A stretch of 64,000 nucleotides of DNA, from contig OZ022259.1 in the NCBI GenBank assembly GCA_963978905.1, positions 51,044,727-51,108,726 of the forward strand, given 5' to 3'. Positions 13,701 through 23,900 of the stretch are shown here, in pieces. Numbering within the stretch: position 1 is the first letter of the stretch; each line of letters starts with the position of its first letter. The notes beneath the pieces are model-generated. The model ran no database searches, was not told the DNA's origin, and saw nothing but the letters and a program-made list of their open reading frames with translations. Origin of the DNA: Trichostrongylus colubriformis. Its lineage: Eukaryota > Nematoda > Chromadorea > Rhabditida > Trichostrongylidae. The translations under genes were made by a program, and so were the position numbers.

Positions 13701-14566
13701 TCGCAGTAAGCAAAGTGAGCGCTCTGGGAGCCCGTGCCAGTGGTTGATGGATTTTGGGATATTTCAAGGAATAAAGTACTTTGATTGGTAGAATACGGAG
13801 ACATCTAGTTACGCGTGTTTGTTACAGCGGAAAGAGAAGTGAAGGAAATGTACCACCCACCTCCTTACGTACATCCCCATCAAACAGCTAAGTGGATGTT
13901 TATATGGGTGTCCCCCTCTGCTTCTTTGAAACATTGTTTTTTTTATGTATGAAAGGCTCACGCGACTAATTCAGTCAAAAATTCAATTATTCAGTGTAAT
14001 TATTTGATTAGTTGAAAGTGTGATTATTTTTGTAATTATTTGCATTGATTTATATAGTTATTTAGAAGTAAAATGTATTCATTTACCGGATTGTTATATG
14101 CCCTCCTGTTTAGGCTGATGATGGATGGACTCAAAGCCCATTGTTGTGCAGTCCTTATGCGAGATATAACTGTGGATAATTTCACACTCCGGCTCGAAAT
14201 CGCCGATTTTTTGAATGTATGTTTCCCTCTTTCACTTGTTTTGCATTTCATCTATCAAGTTGAAAGAATTTCAGGCTGACCGATTATTTAAGCGGCTTGC
14301 TGTTTTCCTAGCAAGCAATCGTAGAGAGGTTTTCGCACGTGCGGTAAGTATGTTGGTCCTATGGGTTTTCCTTCTGAAACTGATTATTTCTATTTCAAAC
14401 TAATCACTTAAACCGATACAACTGTGTAGCTTTTTTGCAGGACTGGGTGGAATTACGAAATCTTCAACCGAAAATGGTATGTCGAGTAATGGAATACGCG
14501 TGGTCATACGCAGAAAACTACTTTCCCTACGCAAAATTCGCAAAGAGGCGTCGGTTATGTTACTAA
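10788..14566 (+). CDS. MATH-BTB (SPOP/BATH-family) cullin-3 substrate adaptor
   Basis: Ten exons: 10788-10942, 11003-11103, 11771-11922, 11981-12064, 12506-12611, 13138-13295, 13350-13465, 14114-14216, 14275-14343, 14441-14566. They total exactly 390 codons (389 aa plus stop). Residues of about 20-165 form a MATH domain: YAWVIEDFS, then FVLKLFPAG and GYISLYLQIM, then the CPNPKIQLRIRFSV strand. Residues of about 200-310 form a BTB domain: FADFIVDVEDRQFHLHRCVLA, YFSAMLKEQT, VELKDVGANVFEIIVNYIYE. A BACK-like helical tail follows (DGLKAHCCAVL, LRLEIADFLNADRLFKRLAVF) and the protein ends in a basic FAKRRRLCY. The order and spacing match SPOP. Known family role: MATH binds the substrate and BTB binds cullin-3, giving a ubiquitin ligase. 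The segment aligned with SPOP's W131/F133 pocket (recalled, not checked) lacks the tryptophan, so substrate choice may differ. C. elegans bath-42 or bath-43 are candidate orthologues. An upstream non-coding or extra first exon cannot be excluded. Confidence 0.9.
12183..12245 (+). repeat. tRNA-like (SINE-head-like) segment in BATH intron 4
   Basis: The stretch TAGCGCAGCCTAGTGG resembles a tRNA A box. About 35 bases further, GATTTGAATTCC resembles a B box (GGTTCGANTCC). No full cloverleaf can be drawn, so this is at best a decayed tRNA or the head of a tRNA-derived SINE lying within intron 4 of the MATH-BTB gene. Confidence 0.25.
12697..13115. mobile_element. Palindromic MITE, family A copy 1, in BATH intron 5
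   Basis: The left arm reads inward from a TCGTCCGCGGAAAAATGAG type end, through TTGTATTTGTCTAATGTGG, to AAGTTTCACGCGAA. The right arm is its inverted counterpart (TTCGCGTGAAACCTTGCATG, then CCACATTAGGCAAACACAAC). The centre is GC-rich with further self-complementary parts (GCCCACCCGGCCGAGAC). There is no transposase. Related copies lie at 30348-30825 and 50537-50908. Confidence 0.8.
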
Positions 14567-15072
14567 GTTCTTTCTTTTTGATACTGGTATTTCTTCACAT
14601 ACATATATAAATGTAGAATTTATTTGATTACCCAGGAGTTCTCTCAATGTGAGCTGGTACAGTAAGCTAAATGCCTCATCCGCGCCGTTCCATGTCTTGG
14701 CTGGCGTTGCCACACATAACGCTCTTGAAGTAGCAAATTGAAGAACACAGTTGCGCGTCATACCTCACCGGCCCCACCCACCTCCAAAATCACCCCTCTC
14801 CAACGGTGTTCGTCAAAGGATGGTGTCTCTCCCTTTATACCGTCATGATCAATTAGCCCTTGGTATGTAATGAGCGCCGTCTTGGGAAAAAACCAAAAGC
14901 TTGCCGCTTTGTTGTGTCTTTCAGCTGAAATCTCTAACTTTGAAGATTTATCGTGTATTACCAGAACCAATTTGTAGCGTTTAAAATGGGTAATTCTGTT
15001 CATGTGAATTCTATTTCAAATTAAGAAGTTTCCAGAGGCTTCTATGTACTATATGGGTAGCTTCACCAAATA
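14567..15072. other. Spacer after BATH gene
   Basis: About 0.5 kb holding the BATH 3' UTR and spacer. It contains two minus-strand reading frames without family likeness. No clear poly(A) signal and no gene recognised. Confidence 0.4.
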
Positions 15073-16645
15073 CAGTGCGTTTCATAATTATAAGGTCACC
15101 CCTGAATTTTCAGTTTTCAAAAGAGACAGCTAATCTAAAAATTTTCAAGTATTTTTTATAGATTCCTCACCAAAGAAAACCCTCCTATACTAGTTTTGAT
15201 GACATCATCTTTCAGTCTGACATTTCTATGATTATTTTCTGAATACTGTGCCGTTTCATAATTATAAGGTCACCCTGAAGAATCAGAAAATTTGCTAGAG
15301 TTAACAGCGCATGCGGAGGAGCTTATAATCTATAACTCCCCCCTGTTTAAGAACGACATCAACTAGCAGATTTGGTTAAGTAGAAACGAAATTTTGAAGA
15401 GCCTCACCACAGATTTTGTTCCAGTCTTCGACGATTGCCTGTTCCAGCAGTTTTGCTTCCCAAAATTGGCGATTATTGGAGTAATTATTTAAGGCGATGT
15501 CTTCTAGATCTCCCTAATAGTAGAGCTGAGACCAAGATATATGTTATCTATGGCTGGACGTCCATATTTCGGAACTTCACTCGCAGTTCCGTTGGATGAC
15601 CTATGTGAACAACAGCTTTGCCATACTTTGAGACGCAATTATGAAGAGCCGGTGAGCTCCAAAAGGCGACTTATTTCTTCGTGAGACCTTCCAGCAGTCG
15701 CTGGAGTGCATTCTGCAGGTTTCGAAGGCAAAGTTCAATGCAACCTCATTGCCGAATACAACTTAAGTCATCACCCTTCTCCCACAAAAATTGCCGAGGC
15801 TCTGGTAGATCGCTGCACTTCTCAGATCAAGCTAGTACTACCTCTGCCCGTCAGCACCATACCAATAGAATATTCTCGGACTCAAAAATACAATTCAGAT
15901 GGGATTACTCGTATGCAGGGTGCAACTCCTATGCAAATTCAGTTTCGTTCAATTCGCGCTCGAGAACAACTTTAAGAATTGAAGTCGTGCCGCCATGTGG
16001 TTCGCTGTGGGCCTCGGAAACTAATTCGTTATTGTTTTAGTGATGTTTCTACTCTTCCTCGCTACTGTACACGCTGAGGTCCCAGACAAAGAATGGTTTA
16101 ATTCCAAACAAATCTGGTCCATGGAGGAGGTGCTGTAGGAAGTGGTCCCCAAAATCCCTTTTCTCGTTAATCATAATGGTCTCACGTGGGAATCCAGAGA
16201 CTGAAAAACATCTGAAGACACCGAATGACTCAAATTTTATCTAACTAAGCACAGGAATCTTCCGATTTTTCTTGGAATGGCTCTCAAACTGAGCCTAGCA
16301 CCACGAGAATCCCAAATCTGGGCTTTTCTCTGGGAACGCAACAGCTAGCCACAAGACAATTGAGCATGTATCTTGAAGATGTACTTGGAAGACATATCCA
16401 CCTTCACAGACTTGCTGGAGCCTCAACTTTTTTCTTTTTTCAGGGTGACCTTATAATTATGAAACGGTACAAAAAACGAAAAATACTTCTAAAAATATAA
16501 GGTAAACGAGACTGCAACCAGAAATCGGACACAGGGGGTTATTTCAGGTGAGGAATCCGTCTATGAGACTGAAAAGATTCCTTAATGGGGAGTTGTTGAG
16601 AAAACTTCAAATTCAGGGGTGACCTTATAATTATGAAACGCACTG
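15073..16645. mobile_element. Tc1-like transposon with IR/DR ends, decayed
   Basis: Ends are perfect inverted repeats of about 35 bp beginning CAGTGCGTTTCATAATTATA, flanked by TA on both sides (15071-15072 and 16646-16647). A second copy of the same motif (CCGTTTCATAATTATAAGGT) lies about 178 bp inside each end (about 15252 left, about 16467 right). This is the double-repeat (IR/DR) arrangement known from some Tc1 relatives such as Sleeping Beauty, where the repeats are transposase binding sites. The length of 1573 bp is normal for the family. The interior carries only a broken transposase tail on the minus strand. Confidence 0.85.
15376..15530 (-). pseudogene. Remnant of Tc1-like transposase C-terminus
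   Basis: Read on the minus strand, a frame ending at TAA 15378-15376 gives NNRQFWEAKLLEQAIVEDWN followed by KI. This is the usual spacing of the Tc1-family C-terminal helix (NGRQF..ELKEAI..WN.I). An in-frame stop lies a few codons upstream and further stops interrupt the preceding region. The catalytic residues are not recognisable, so the enzyme is inactive. It agrees in strand and place with the surrounding TIR element. Confidence 0.55.
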
Positions 16646-17228
16646 TATTCATGTTATTGTTGTCCTTGTATCATGTCTGTCTGTGAAGTTGAATAAAGAA
16701 GGATTTGTTGTTGTATGATCTATGAAATAGAATACCTGAAGTCTTCAATCCCTTTACATTACGCCACGGATCGTTTATGAGATTTTCTTTTTTGAGCTTA
16801 TTCTTTATGAGATTTTGAATGTCAAATCTTGCTTGGGTACAACAACTGTTCAACCTCCGTTCACAAATTTAGACGCCCATGGATCTTCTAATGACCATGG
16901 GACCAGGAGTTGCCAACGGTTGATCACGTAAGTGTTCTTCCTGTCTGTAGTCATATGAGGTAATGGGTTTAACTAAGCCAGCTTCGCAAAAAAAGGAGAA
17001 TTGATGGTTCTTCCTCGTTTGAGCTGGGCTATTCTTGTGGGCTCTATCAGTTTATAAGCGTGAGGCATGTTAGTTGCTCTTTCAGAGTATTTTTCTAGAT
17101 GAAATCCACAGTATTCCGTTCCTAGTGAAGGTCGCGTGAGCGATGTGGGAGATAGGCGACAAGCACATCTACTAAACATTATGGAAACCACACCGTGCGC
17201 CTTATCGCCGGATGTTGTGAATGAAAGC
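16646..17228. other. Spacer, no gene recognised
   Basis: About 0.6 kb between the Tc1-like element and a GC-rich MITE. Only short frames without family likeness are present. Confidence 0.4.
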
Positions 17229-17513
17229 TAGGGCCACGTTCACACTTCGCGGTGCCGGCGGCAGGGCGTGGCTGCGTCTTCGCCTGTGCCACCCTGTCTT
17301 GTTGCCTGCGTCTTCTCTGCACCTTCTCCGTGCCACTCTGCCGGCTGCCCGTAAGGCCGTGTTCATGCTCAGCGCAGGGTGTGGCCAGGCAGCAAGGCAG
17401 AGTGTCACGGGAGAGGTGCAGAGACCACGCAGGCAACGAGGCAGGGTGGCATAGGCGGAGACGCAGAGGCAACCAGCCACGCCCTGCCGGCGCAGAGTAT
17501 GAATGCGGCCTAA
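17229..17513. mobile_element. GC-rich MITE, family B copy 1
   Basis: Inverted ends: the left reads TAGGGCCACGTTCACACTTC with GGCAGGGCGTGGCTG just inside. The right end is the complement of TTAGGCCGCATTCATACTCT with the same GGCAGGGCGTGGCTG. The interior repeats the module GGCAGGGTGGCATAGGCGGA in both orientations, which makes long meaningless frames on both strands. Related copies lie at about 20041, 29407 and 31615. Confidence 0.75.
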
Positions 17514-17946
17514 CTTGCGAGGGTGGCTGGAGACTTGATAGGCTTAGCATCCTCAGAATTGCAACTATTCTTTATTGAAACAATCTAATTCCGAGAGAAT
17601 GCTTTGAATTAGGATTTGTTATTAATGGTGAGTACATAATGTGAAAGAAATTGAATGCAGTAGAGTTGCATCTGCTTGTTCATTTGAGGTCTCAACTTGT
17701 GGGTTCAGCTATACAAGTCCTTGTTGTTCTTTTTGTTCCTTGAAGCGGTCCATATCTGTGAAGTATCGAAAGCAATTGCAAACACAGCGTAAATACCATA
17801 GTTGCAGAAGTAATGTTGTACCGAGAATCGAGAGTAGAACGAGCGCGGAACGTTCTAGAATTTATTAGTGTAACTCATATGGATTATGAAGTAAAATAAA
17901 AAGTGTAGAAAGGATTTTTGTGCTAAGTCATAATCGATTAGAGCAC
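17514..17946. other. Downstream flank of the membrane-protein gene
   Basis: Lies beyond the stop of the minus-strand membrane protein gene and should hold its 3' UTR. On the minus strand there is an ATTTTATTTTACTTC-type AT-rich stretch near 17890 but no clear AATAAA. No separate gene seen. Confidence 0.4.
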
Positions 17947-20900
17947 TTAACGGCGACGTTTACGGCCACAAAGAATCAGGTACAACTTCTTGGATCCACC
18001 TGATGAGCGTCTTCTGATGTGGCCAGTCAAGGGATTGCGGATTTGAGAGCACCCGATTTCAGAAAGTATTAGGTTGTCCCAAAAGTCTTGTCATATTGTC
18101 CCAAAAAAAATCAGTAACTCTTGTTCACTTCGAGGCAGGTCCAGGCGGTTCAGGAATATGGTAGAACCTTCCTTAAGCTCTCTAGGAAAATATATATTGA
18201 CCCACCAAATCCAGTGGAGAGAGCTACAATGCCCGTTGTCGATACCCACCCAACTCGCGGTGTCATCTATTATGAGCGGTCTTGCGGCACCAAAACGACG
18301 GAAGCTTGCCACTCCATCAGCGCTGCATTGGGCAAGGGATGTGTGGGCCATGAGATCGTGCGCCGCTGGTTCATCAGCTTCAGAAACGGCGAGATTGACA
18401 TGAAAGACAAACCACGCTTGGGACTGTGCTAGTTCTGGGACGCGGAAGGAATGCTTTTCCGCGAGGTGCTGGTACAAGGCGAGACAGTCACCGCTACCGT
18501 ATGCACCCACCAGCTCCAGCAGCTCGCCGTCGGTGTTCGAGAAAAGTGCCGGAAAAGTCCGCGGTCACCCTCCTACATGACGACGCCCGCTCCAATTTCG
18601 CTCCCATTTCGCGAAAAGTACCCAGGCTAAGTTATAGGAGCTCGGCTGGGATGTGCTGCCCCACCCACCGTACTCTCCAGACATTGCCCCTTCTGGCTAT
18701 CACCTTACCCATCCTCTCGAATCCTTCCTGGCCAAGAGAAAATTCGTTGATTATGACTTGCTTGCGAAGGCGATTACTGACTTCTTCGGCTCTCAGAACC
18801 CAGAGTTCTGGGAGGAGGGAATCAACGATTCTCCTATGAGGTGGCAGAGTGTTGTCGATAACAATGGTCAATACTTTGTTGCCTAATTATTATTTGTTGG
18901 ACGAAACAAAATAAACAGTGATGATAGAAAAAAATATGACAAGACTTTTGAGACAACCTAATATCTATCGTAAGGGATAGGATGGTGCCCAGGGCAAAGC
19001 GGAACAGCGATGCCGATCCCTACTATATATAAAACGCTTCGTCTGTCTGTACTTCCGTCACTCCGTCCTTTTGTCTGTCTGTTGCACTGGAATCTTCCGT
19101 TTTCAGCCCGAAAGTTGAAAATGGGGTTCGAATGTGCCCCAAACATGGGGATAACATGGATTATGATCAGCAATGAGTTTCTGAAGGTCAAGGAAGAATC
19201 ATGAGCACAATGGGCGGAGCGTTTGTAGTGGTGGGCGGAGCTTTGACGTACATTAAAAACGAACTGTCGAGATAGGGGCAAGTTTGGGATGGGTAGGGCA
19301 TGGAGCAGGAAATAATGACGACACATGAATCAAGTTAAACTCCTCCCACGGTAGGCAGAGCGTGCAGTGTAATACTCTGTCTAAAGGAGAGCAATTTCGA
19401 TCGACCTACTACCGCACACGGTGTTTCGCGCATAGTAGTGTGCTCCAGCGATAATGCTGGTGAAGAATGATGCTTGCCGCGACCATAAGGAAGAACGCTC
19501 AAAAAAAAAAGATCAGAGACGCTGGGAGTTCGGGAGCTTTTCGGATCCAACTAGTCAAAAACTATGAAGAAAGCTAAACTTACTATACTGGCTCTCGGGA
19601 ACGCTGACATCAACAAGATGACGAAGAATATATTTGGTATTGCAGACTACAGAAATACCGATCATTCCCATGGTGATGGCTGTGGCAAAGGCGGTGACTA
19701 CCTAAAATTTTGTTCCAGTACGTTTTTGAGAGTTTTCCAGGTTTTTCGCATACTATCAAGCGGCTACCTGAAGAGCTATGAAGGGATAGAACAGCTTCGC
19801 TCGTTTCTGCATCATTCCGATAAACAGGAACATCAGGCATACTGTTGTTGCGGCGATTGGAATTGCGTATAGCTTAAGCTTTGGACGTCGCAACTGAAAT
19901 ATGAAGCTTAGCAAAACAGCAAGAAACATTGAGGGTAGAACGTCTATGTGTTGTGTGGGGTATAAGGCACTGTTTGCGGGAAATAGGCCACCGCGCACGA
20001 CGGCTGCGTGATGACTCATCCTCGTAGCGGTGGTGCCACATATGTCGCGTTCATATTTTGCGGTGCCGGCGGCAGGGCGTGGCTGCGTGTGTTTGCGTCT
20101 ACGTCTGCCGCCCTGCTCGTTGCCTGCGTTGTCTCCGCATCTCCCGTGCCACTCTGCCTCGCTGCTTCTAAACGCAGCCACACCTCGCTGGTGCAAAGTA
20201 TGAACGCGGCCATATGTCGCGACGACAGCGCCGTTGCGAATGGCGCTTTTCAACCGTTATGGGTGTGCCATTAGGACACAAAATTCGCGTGGCCGCGTAT
20301 CAGTTGAGTCCTGAAGCGAGTACGCTTAGAATAAGGCGTAGGGCACCGTCATCGCTTCAGGACCCATCCAATACGGCACGCATAGTTGACACCATCGCAT
20401 TGCACACAGAACGTGTCGCGGAACGCGACTGTCCCTGTGGGCGCACCGCGCGCCCGGCCCCGCCCCCAGTCCGTGGCTCTATAAAAGGGTCGCCACTGCC
20501 AGTCGGTGCTTAGACACTTTCCCCCCGGGAGGAGAGGGCACCGGGCTTAGGCTGCTAGGATGCCAGGCTGGACTGTAGAGGGTAAGAGCTTGTCTCTTAC
20601 GCTCTGCAGGCCGACATGGACGCGGTGCGGTCGGGCGGACCGCGGTCGGCTTGGTTGAGCGCTGGCATGCCCACGTCCGTTACACCCGAGGACGTGGACG
20701 GCTGCAGGCGGGGTAGTCAGCCTGCAGGGGTGCAGGAAGTTACCGCAGTTACCGCTGATATTCCAATAGTTGACCCTTGGGGGGATGAAGCACGGTCGGA
20801 CCTGAGTCCTGGCAGGAAGGTAAGAGTAGGGCGACTATTGTGGATAATATGTGTATAATAAATATGGGTGCTGTAATCCTTGTACTTGCTGTCGTATCAA

Positions 20901-23900
20901 GGGTAATAATAGGTAGAAGTGTGAGAGCCAGTACCTCCGGGAAGCGGCGGCCATACTGTGGGGAAAGCAGTATGGTTCCTGGGGAAGCCCATGTGAACAG
21001 TGACAGCCCGTAGTTATAGCAACTGGGTGACGTAGAGTCCGGAGACCCGCAACCACGATGCTGTTGCGCTAGCGGTTAGGAGGGCAACCGCCCGAGAGCC
21101 GCAACATGGTGCAATCGGACCGTGGATTCGGGCCCGTCTGTTGCGTGTCACAACAGGGTCCCAGGAGAGGATGGCCTACCACTTAGGGTCTCGTCCACTG
21201 TTCCGTGGGTTGGGATGTTATCGCGGAGTACCAGACCTTTGAGGGGCACCCGGGTTTCCCCGCCCTCATTACCTCGGGTGCATATCCCAAATTCTGGCTT
21301 AGCCAACCCCTTCTGGTATGGATTCCAAACCGGGATGCCAAGCGTCGGTCGAAGAGGAGGGGGCATCTGGTCCGTAGGACTGTGGCAACCTGCCGACTTG
21401 TGCGCCCACTGCGCAGTCCTCTTCGTACGGTGCGAAGCCCGGGTTAGGGGGAGCGACCCTGCTGCACACTTCCTAGTCAGGAGTCACTCGGCTATGGTAC
21501 TGGACTAGGCTGGGGAGCCGGCCAGTATCGGGTTACTTGTACGGGGGTACAGCAATTTTTGGAGTGCTTCAAGGGAAGGACTTCCCCCCGAAGTGCACTG
21601 TCCGTTGGCATGGGAGTCTTCGGGAGGGGGAAGTAGCTCCGAGCCATTGCGGGGGCATGGCAACTAGGACTAGTAGTGGGCACGGCGTTACTTTTACTTG
21701 GGTTTCGTATCAGTTAGGGGCCATAGAAGGGTCTGGCACATCCGTATTCATCCCAGGTGAGCATTTTTGGTACTCGTCTCTAAACCCGTTTCAGGCAAAA
21801 TACTCCCCTTCTCCTACTCATCTACTCATTACAGCACCTACAGCAGTACAGCACCAGTTGGTAAGTATTTTACCTTTTTTTCCGCTTATTGTACATGTTT
21901 ACAATGTTTTTCGTTGCCCTATGAGTGTCTCCTCCTCCCATGTTGTTCTCGTTATTTCTCATAGTGTTATTGCTGTTACTTGTTTTCGCGTCCCATCTCT
22001 CTCATGTATCTCTCCTTTCACCCTCAATATCCCTTTTTTCTTCCAAATTCCCCTTTTTTTCCTCTTTCCTTTCTTTTCGGTTCCATTTTTGCCTATTTTT
22101 GTCGAGTTCCTCCGATTCCGATCGATCGTTCCGTTTACATCTTCCTTCTGCGCGAAATCGATCGAGATCGGCGAGAATCGACGTCGTTCTCACTTCTCGC
22201 TGCGCTTTCCCATGCTCGCGCTGGGAAAGAGCGGAGAGAGCATGTATATGCATGAGAGCGCAGTTAGCGCCATGGGAAAGTCGCACGCTATTGATTGTAC
22301 CTTGCGCAGCACTCTCACGTGACGTCACGAGAGTACCGCTGTCGGCAACCCAATCAATAACGTGTCGACGTATTGATCGCTTTCGTGCTAAGCCATATAC
22401 ATCGCGATTCGCCGTGACATTTCTATCTTGAGTCATTATGACAGCTTCGATTGATTTCGACGTCTTCAAGCAAGAGCTGGCACGAGCGATTCGCGAACTT
22501 CAGAACGCGAGCTCCACCGTCGATTTGCAGCTCCTTGAGGAGCTTCGTATCGACGATGAAGATCGCGACAAATCGTCGTACAGGACACTCGTGGTAACCA
22601 GGCAACGCAACCTTTTGGTTGCGCAGGCCCAGCTCTCACGAGCGCTTCACGACGTGCAGCAGTACTGGGATTCCGTACTGCAGAGCACTGATCGATTGGG
22701 CGACGAGGAACAACGCCGCAACCTCTATGAGCGGGCCCTTCTCCATTGGCAAAGCCAAGGAGGGGACCAGATTCAGAGAGAGGCGAAGAACCTCGCCGAC
22801 CAAATCGACGTTGCCCTTCAGTTATTACCGCAGGTATACACGCCGCAATTACCGCAAGCTGCCGATCGTCAGCCTATGACACCTACGCAGCCTCAGCAAC
22901 GTAGGTCTGGGCTGATGACACCGGCAACTTCGACGGCTATCAACCAAAATCCCGACGACAGTTACCGCCGGGACGGGAAGTTGAATGCCGTTGCACACTT
23001 ACCGCAAGCATTACCGCACGCTCAGGCTTGTTCCGACGAAGAAATTCGTCAAGGACAACACGAGCCTTTACCGCAAGAACAGTTCGTTCGCCTACCGAAG
23101 TTCGACCTGCCCATGTTTGCAGGCGACATCGATAGGTTTCCCGAATTTTGGGACGCTTTCAATTCGGCCGTGCATGCCAATCCCACGATTTCACCTGTCG
23201 TCAAATTCCATCACCTGAGAAGCCTTCTCAAGGGTGACGCACAGGCCGTCGTAGCGGGATACGACATTACACAATCGAATTATGAACTCGCCATTAAAAC
23301 ATTACACGAAACTTACTATAGACCCCAATTAATCCGCACTCAACTTAGTGTGAGATTGCAAACCATGAAACCCGCTGGTCCGTCACCGCTTCACCAAAGG
23401 ACGACACTCGCGCAGATAAGGTCCCTATGGCTCCAACTTGAGAAGCTTGGAGACCACGAGGACAATATCTTCGTGATGCGTCTCATTCGCCAGAAGTTTC
23501 CGCAGCGAACTCTAGAGCATCTAGGCACGATCGAAACGGCGGATCCTACCCCATGGAAAGTTCCGCAGCTTCTTTCAGGCTTAGATCGCGCCATTAAAAC
23601 GTTCGAGACTATCGCAGATACAGCAGAGCGAGCTCATACGAGTACATATGCTCTAGCTCTACGCACTGAGACAGAAGCACGATCATCTAGTGAAGACTCA
23701 TCGCGTTTCTGTCGTCATTGTGGTTCCACTAGGTCACGGACGCCTACACGGCGCGCTGCGACATCACGTTCACGAGACCCCTGTGCATTTTGCAAGCGGT
23801 TTGGACACGCTACTGCAACTTGCCACCTAGTTACCACTATTGCAGCTCGTACAACAATAGTAATTGAAGAAGATCTCTGCCGTAAATGTTTCGCTCCTAC

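Noticed and set aside
15681..16040. 89- and 119-codon plus-strand frames inside the Tc1-like element
   Set aside because: The recognisable transposase remnant is on the opposite strand. These frames lack any transposase motif.
17179..17578. Frames of 77-123 codons, GC-rich, both strands
   Set aside because: They fall within the family B MITE. Reading frames in both arms mirror each other.
20616..20858. 80-codon frame present in both LTRs
   Set aside because: LTR-internal and identical only because the LTRs are identical. No protein likeness.
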